NCBI RefSeq assembly: GCF_002804105.1
Contig: NZ_CP024964.1
Span: forward strand, 248,001 to 312,000
Reading direction: 5' to 3'
DNA from: Mesoplasma melaleucae
Lineage (GTDB): Bacteria; Bacillota_I; Bacilli_A; Mycoplasmatales; Mycoplasmataceae
DNA: 64,000 nucleotides
In this document: piece after piece, positions 62,760 to 64,000 of the stretch
How positions within the stretch are numbered: position 1 is the stretch's first letter
Layout of the letters: each line of letters opens with the position of its first letter
The notes under the pieces: generated by a model
What the model was told of the DNA's origin: nothing
Database searches by the model: none
The model's input: the letters and a program-made list of their open reading frames with translations, nothing else
Made by a program: the position numbers and the translations under genes

Positions 62760-64000
62760 AATTAAATACTAAGATTTCTCTTTTTTCTCTTATTGCTGTA
62801 ATTGTTATTTCACCTGGAATAATAACACTATTTTTTAAGTCATTTTTTAGAGTTTCTAATATTCTAACTAAATCATTGTCATCAGTTGTTACTGGATCAA
62901 CAATAACTCTGATTTGTCTTCCTGCTTGGAATGCATAAGTTTTAGCTATACCTGGTATATTATTTCCAATTTTTTCAATTTCTTTCATTCTGACAATGAA
63001 ATCTTCAATTGAATTATTTCTAGCACCTGGTTTTGAAGCACTAATACCATCTGCTATTGCGACAATAACTGCTATTTCACTTTTTTTTGCTACATCTTCA
63101 TGATGGGCTTCAATAGAATTTATGATTACTTCGTCTTCACCATATTTTCTAGCAGCCTCAACTCCCAAGAAAACGTGACTACCAGTTTTTTCAAAATCAA
63201 GCGCTTTACCAATATCATGTAATAGACCAGCACGTAAAGCTTGTTTATCATTTAAACCAAGTTCTGATGCAATAGTTGAAGCAATTTTTGCGACTTCAAC
63301 AGAATGTAATAATACATTTTGACCATAACTTGTTCTGTATTTTAGTTTTCCAACTAATTTAACTAGTTCTTTATCCATATCATGAATTGCTAATTCATCC
63401 ATTACTTGATAACCAATTTCTAATATTGTTTCTTCAATTAAAGCTTCTTGATTCTTTAATTCTTTTTCAATTTTAATTGGTTGAATTCTTTTGTCAATCA
63501 AAAGTTTTTCTAAAGTTTTTGTAGCAATTTCTCTTCTAATTGGATTAAAAGATGAAATTGTAACAATTTCAGGCGTGTCATCAATAATTATTTCAACTCC
63601 AGCTAACTGTTCAAAAGTTTTAAGGTTTCTACCATCTTTACCAATAATTCAACCTTTAATTTCATCATTTGGAAGTTTAACAATATTAGTTGTTTTTTCA
63701 TTAACTATATCAGTTTTAAATCTTTCCATTGCAGATAAAATAATTGCATTTGATATTTCCTTTGCTCTTGAATGTGCTAGGTTTTCTGCTTGTTTAATTT
63801 GACTAACAATTTCATATTGAATTTTTGATTCAACATTTTTCATTAGTTCAGCTTTTGCTTCAAAACTTGTCATATTACTAATAACTTCTAATCGTTTAAT
63901 TAACTCTTCTCTTTTATTAGAATAAGCGCTAATTCTTTTATCTAAATCATTATTTTTAACATCAAGTGTTTCTTGTTGTTTTTGGATGATCATTTTTTCT
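62758..64000 (-). CDS. rny: Ribonuclease Y (5' end outside window)
   Basis: 413 codons, without the N-terminal membrane helix that should lie beyond the right edge. RNase Y starts mRNA decay. Visible are part of the coiled coil (QETLDVKNNDLDKRISAYSN), the KH domain (WIIGKDGRNLKTFEQLAG) and the HD domain with LLHSVEVAKIASTIA, AGLLHDIGKALDFE (metal HD), IEAHHEDV and IVAIADGISASKPGARN, followed by the family C-terminal domain (AFQAGRQIRVIVDP). TGA Trp occurs in IKGWIIGKDG. Confidence 0.94.

Overview
The window comes from an AT-rich, wall-less bacterium (Mollicutes) that reads UGA as tryptophan. Almost every housekeeping gene is interrupted by in-frame TGA codons at positions where tryptophan is expected, for example in SmpB, RNase R, MetK and PstB. 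Genes must be read with genetic code 4; a standard-code reading splits most of them. The tmRNA encodes a long tag ending in AGQANYAFA, very like the published Mesoplasma florum tag. With the single-polypeptide PstC-PstA and the prpC-prkC-rsgA-rpe-thiN order, this points to the Mesoplasma/Entomoplasma group. Most genes lie on the minus strand.

Region 1-4547 is accessory. A chain of overlapping minus-strand genes encodes three unknown small proteins (one resembling a pentapeptide repeat), a 512-residue relaxase-like protein (MobL/MobP2 type), two more small proteins, a divergent HU-like protein and a membrane protein. It looks like part of a mobilizable or plasmid-derived element and continues beyond the left edge. 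About 340 non-coding bases with hairpins, a purine/AT repeat tract and a run of 17 A separate it from the next gene.

Region 4548-24409 holds a very large FtsX-type permease (1701 aa) with an upstream probable lipoprotein, then glycolysis and maintenance genes: gapN-type aldehyde dehydrogenase, an rRNA methylase of the SpoU/TrmH family with a dimeric dUTPase, pgi, 5-formyl-THF cyclo-ligase, and sufU/sufS. A plus-strand operon of two big lipoproteins and a HIT protein matches the P60/P80-HinT arrangement known from mycoplasmas.

Region 24481-45998 carries yhaM-ung-trmFO, an M13 peptidase, metK, ymdB-ylxM-ftsY, the phosphate uptake operon pstS-pstCA-pstB-phoU, smc, and asp23-fakA-plsX-rnc. rpmB lies on the opposite strand.

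Region 46039-64000 carries tRNA-Leu(CAA), a coiled-coil hypothetical, the prpC-prkC-rsgA-rpe-thiN signalling and metabolism operon, a decayed surface-protein gene, mgtE-trmB, tmRNA, a serine hydrolase, a glucose-type PTS permease, smpB, rnr, a Gfo/Idh oxidoreductase and most of rny. The trans-translation parts (ssrA, smpB, rnr) lie within 7 kb of each other. Coordinates and frames were worked out by hand from the sequence; names rest on motif recognition, not database searches.
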